Shown here: positions 5,760 to 5,765 of the stretch, piece by piece
How positions within the stretch are numbered: the first letter of the stretch is position 1
Layout of the letters: each line of letters opens with the position of its first letter
Assembly (NCBI GenBank): GCA_030667555.1
Contig: DAOUVR010000077.1
Location: 1-5,765 of the forward strand
Reading direction: 5' to 3'
DNA: 5,765 nt
From: Dehalococcoidia bacterium
GTDB taxonomy: Bacteria; Chloroflexota; Dehalococcoidia; E44-bin15
Notes under the pieces: generated by a model
Seen by the model: only the letters and a program-made list of their open reading frames with translations
The model's database searches: none
Told to the model about the DNA's origin: nothing
Translations under genes and position numbers: made by a program

Positions 5760-5765
5760 TAAAAA

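Overview
The window reads as bacterial chromosome from an informational-gene neighbourhood. It holds one complete large gene (mfd, transcription-repair coupling factor), the start of a divergent aspS (aspartyl-tRNA synthetase), a small lipoprotein-like gene broken by one in-frame stop, and a complete T-box riboswitch for a gene beyond the right edge. Several features together suggest Chloroflexota, perhaps Dehalococcoidia: moderate GC, sigma70-type promoters, a Thr-Pro-rich lipoprotein linker, a T-box leader, and intergenic palindromic repeats. This placement is inference, not proof.

Layout: (1) 1-160, minus strand, aspS 5' end, with a near-consensus promoter at 184-212. (2) 161-756, a long divergent intergenic region. 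It carries a composite GC-rich palindromic element (253-332), an AT-richer double palindrome (417-468), a solo repeat arm (537-567), another inverted repeat (640-667), and the mfd promoter (690-718) followed by a 5'-UTR hairpin. (3) 763-4179, intact mfd. (4) 4180-4474, intergenic, with a REP/MITE-like element (4257-4332) and the promoter of the next gene. (5) 4475-5245, a putative secreted lipoprotein interrupted by TAA at 5066-5068; the reading frame continues cleanly for another 58 residues. (6) 5342-5720, a promoter, T-box leader and intrinsic terminator. The inferred specifier is UGG (Trp), and the tRNA-acceptor-binding bulge UGGC predicts a G discriminator base, as tRNA-Trp has. The controlled gene, probably trpS or a tryptophan biosynthesis or transport gene, lies past 5765.

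Functionally, aspS and mfd are separate housekeeping transcription units with their own promoters. The lipoprotein has its own promoter too, and the T-box unit would be tuned by tryptophan charging. I found no defence system, CRISPR array or complete mobile element. The most notable items are the single-stop lipoprotein, the tryptophan-type T-box, and the dense set of structured intergenic repeats.
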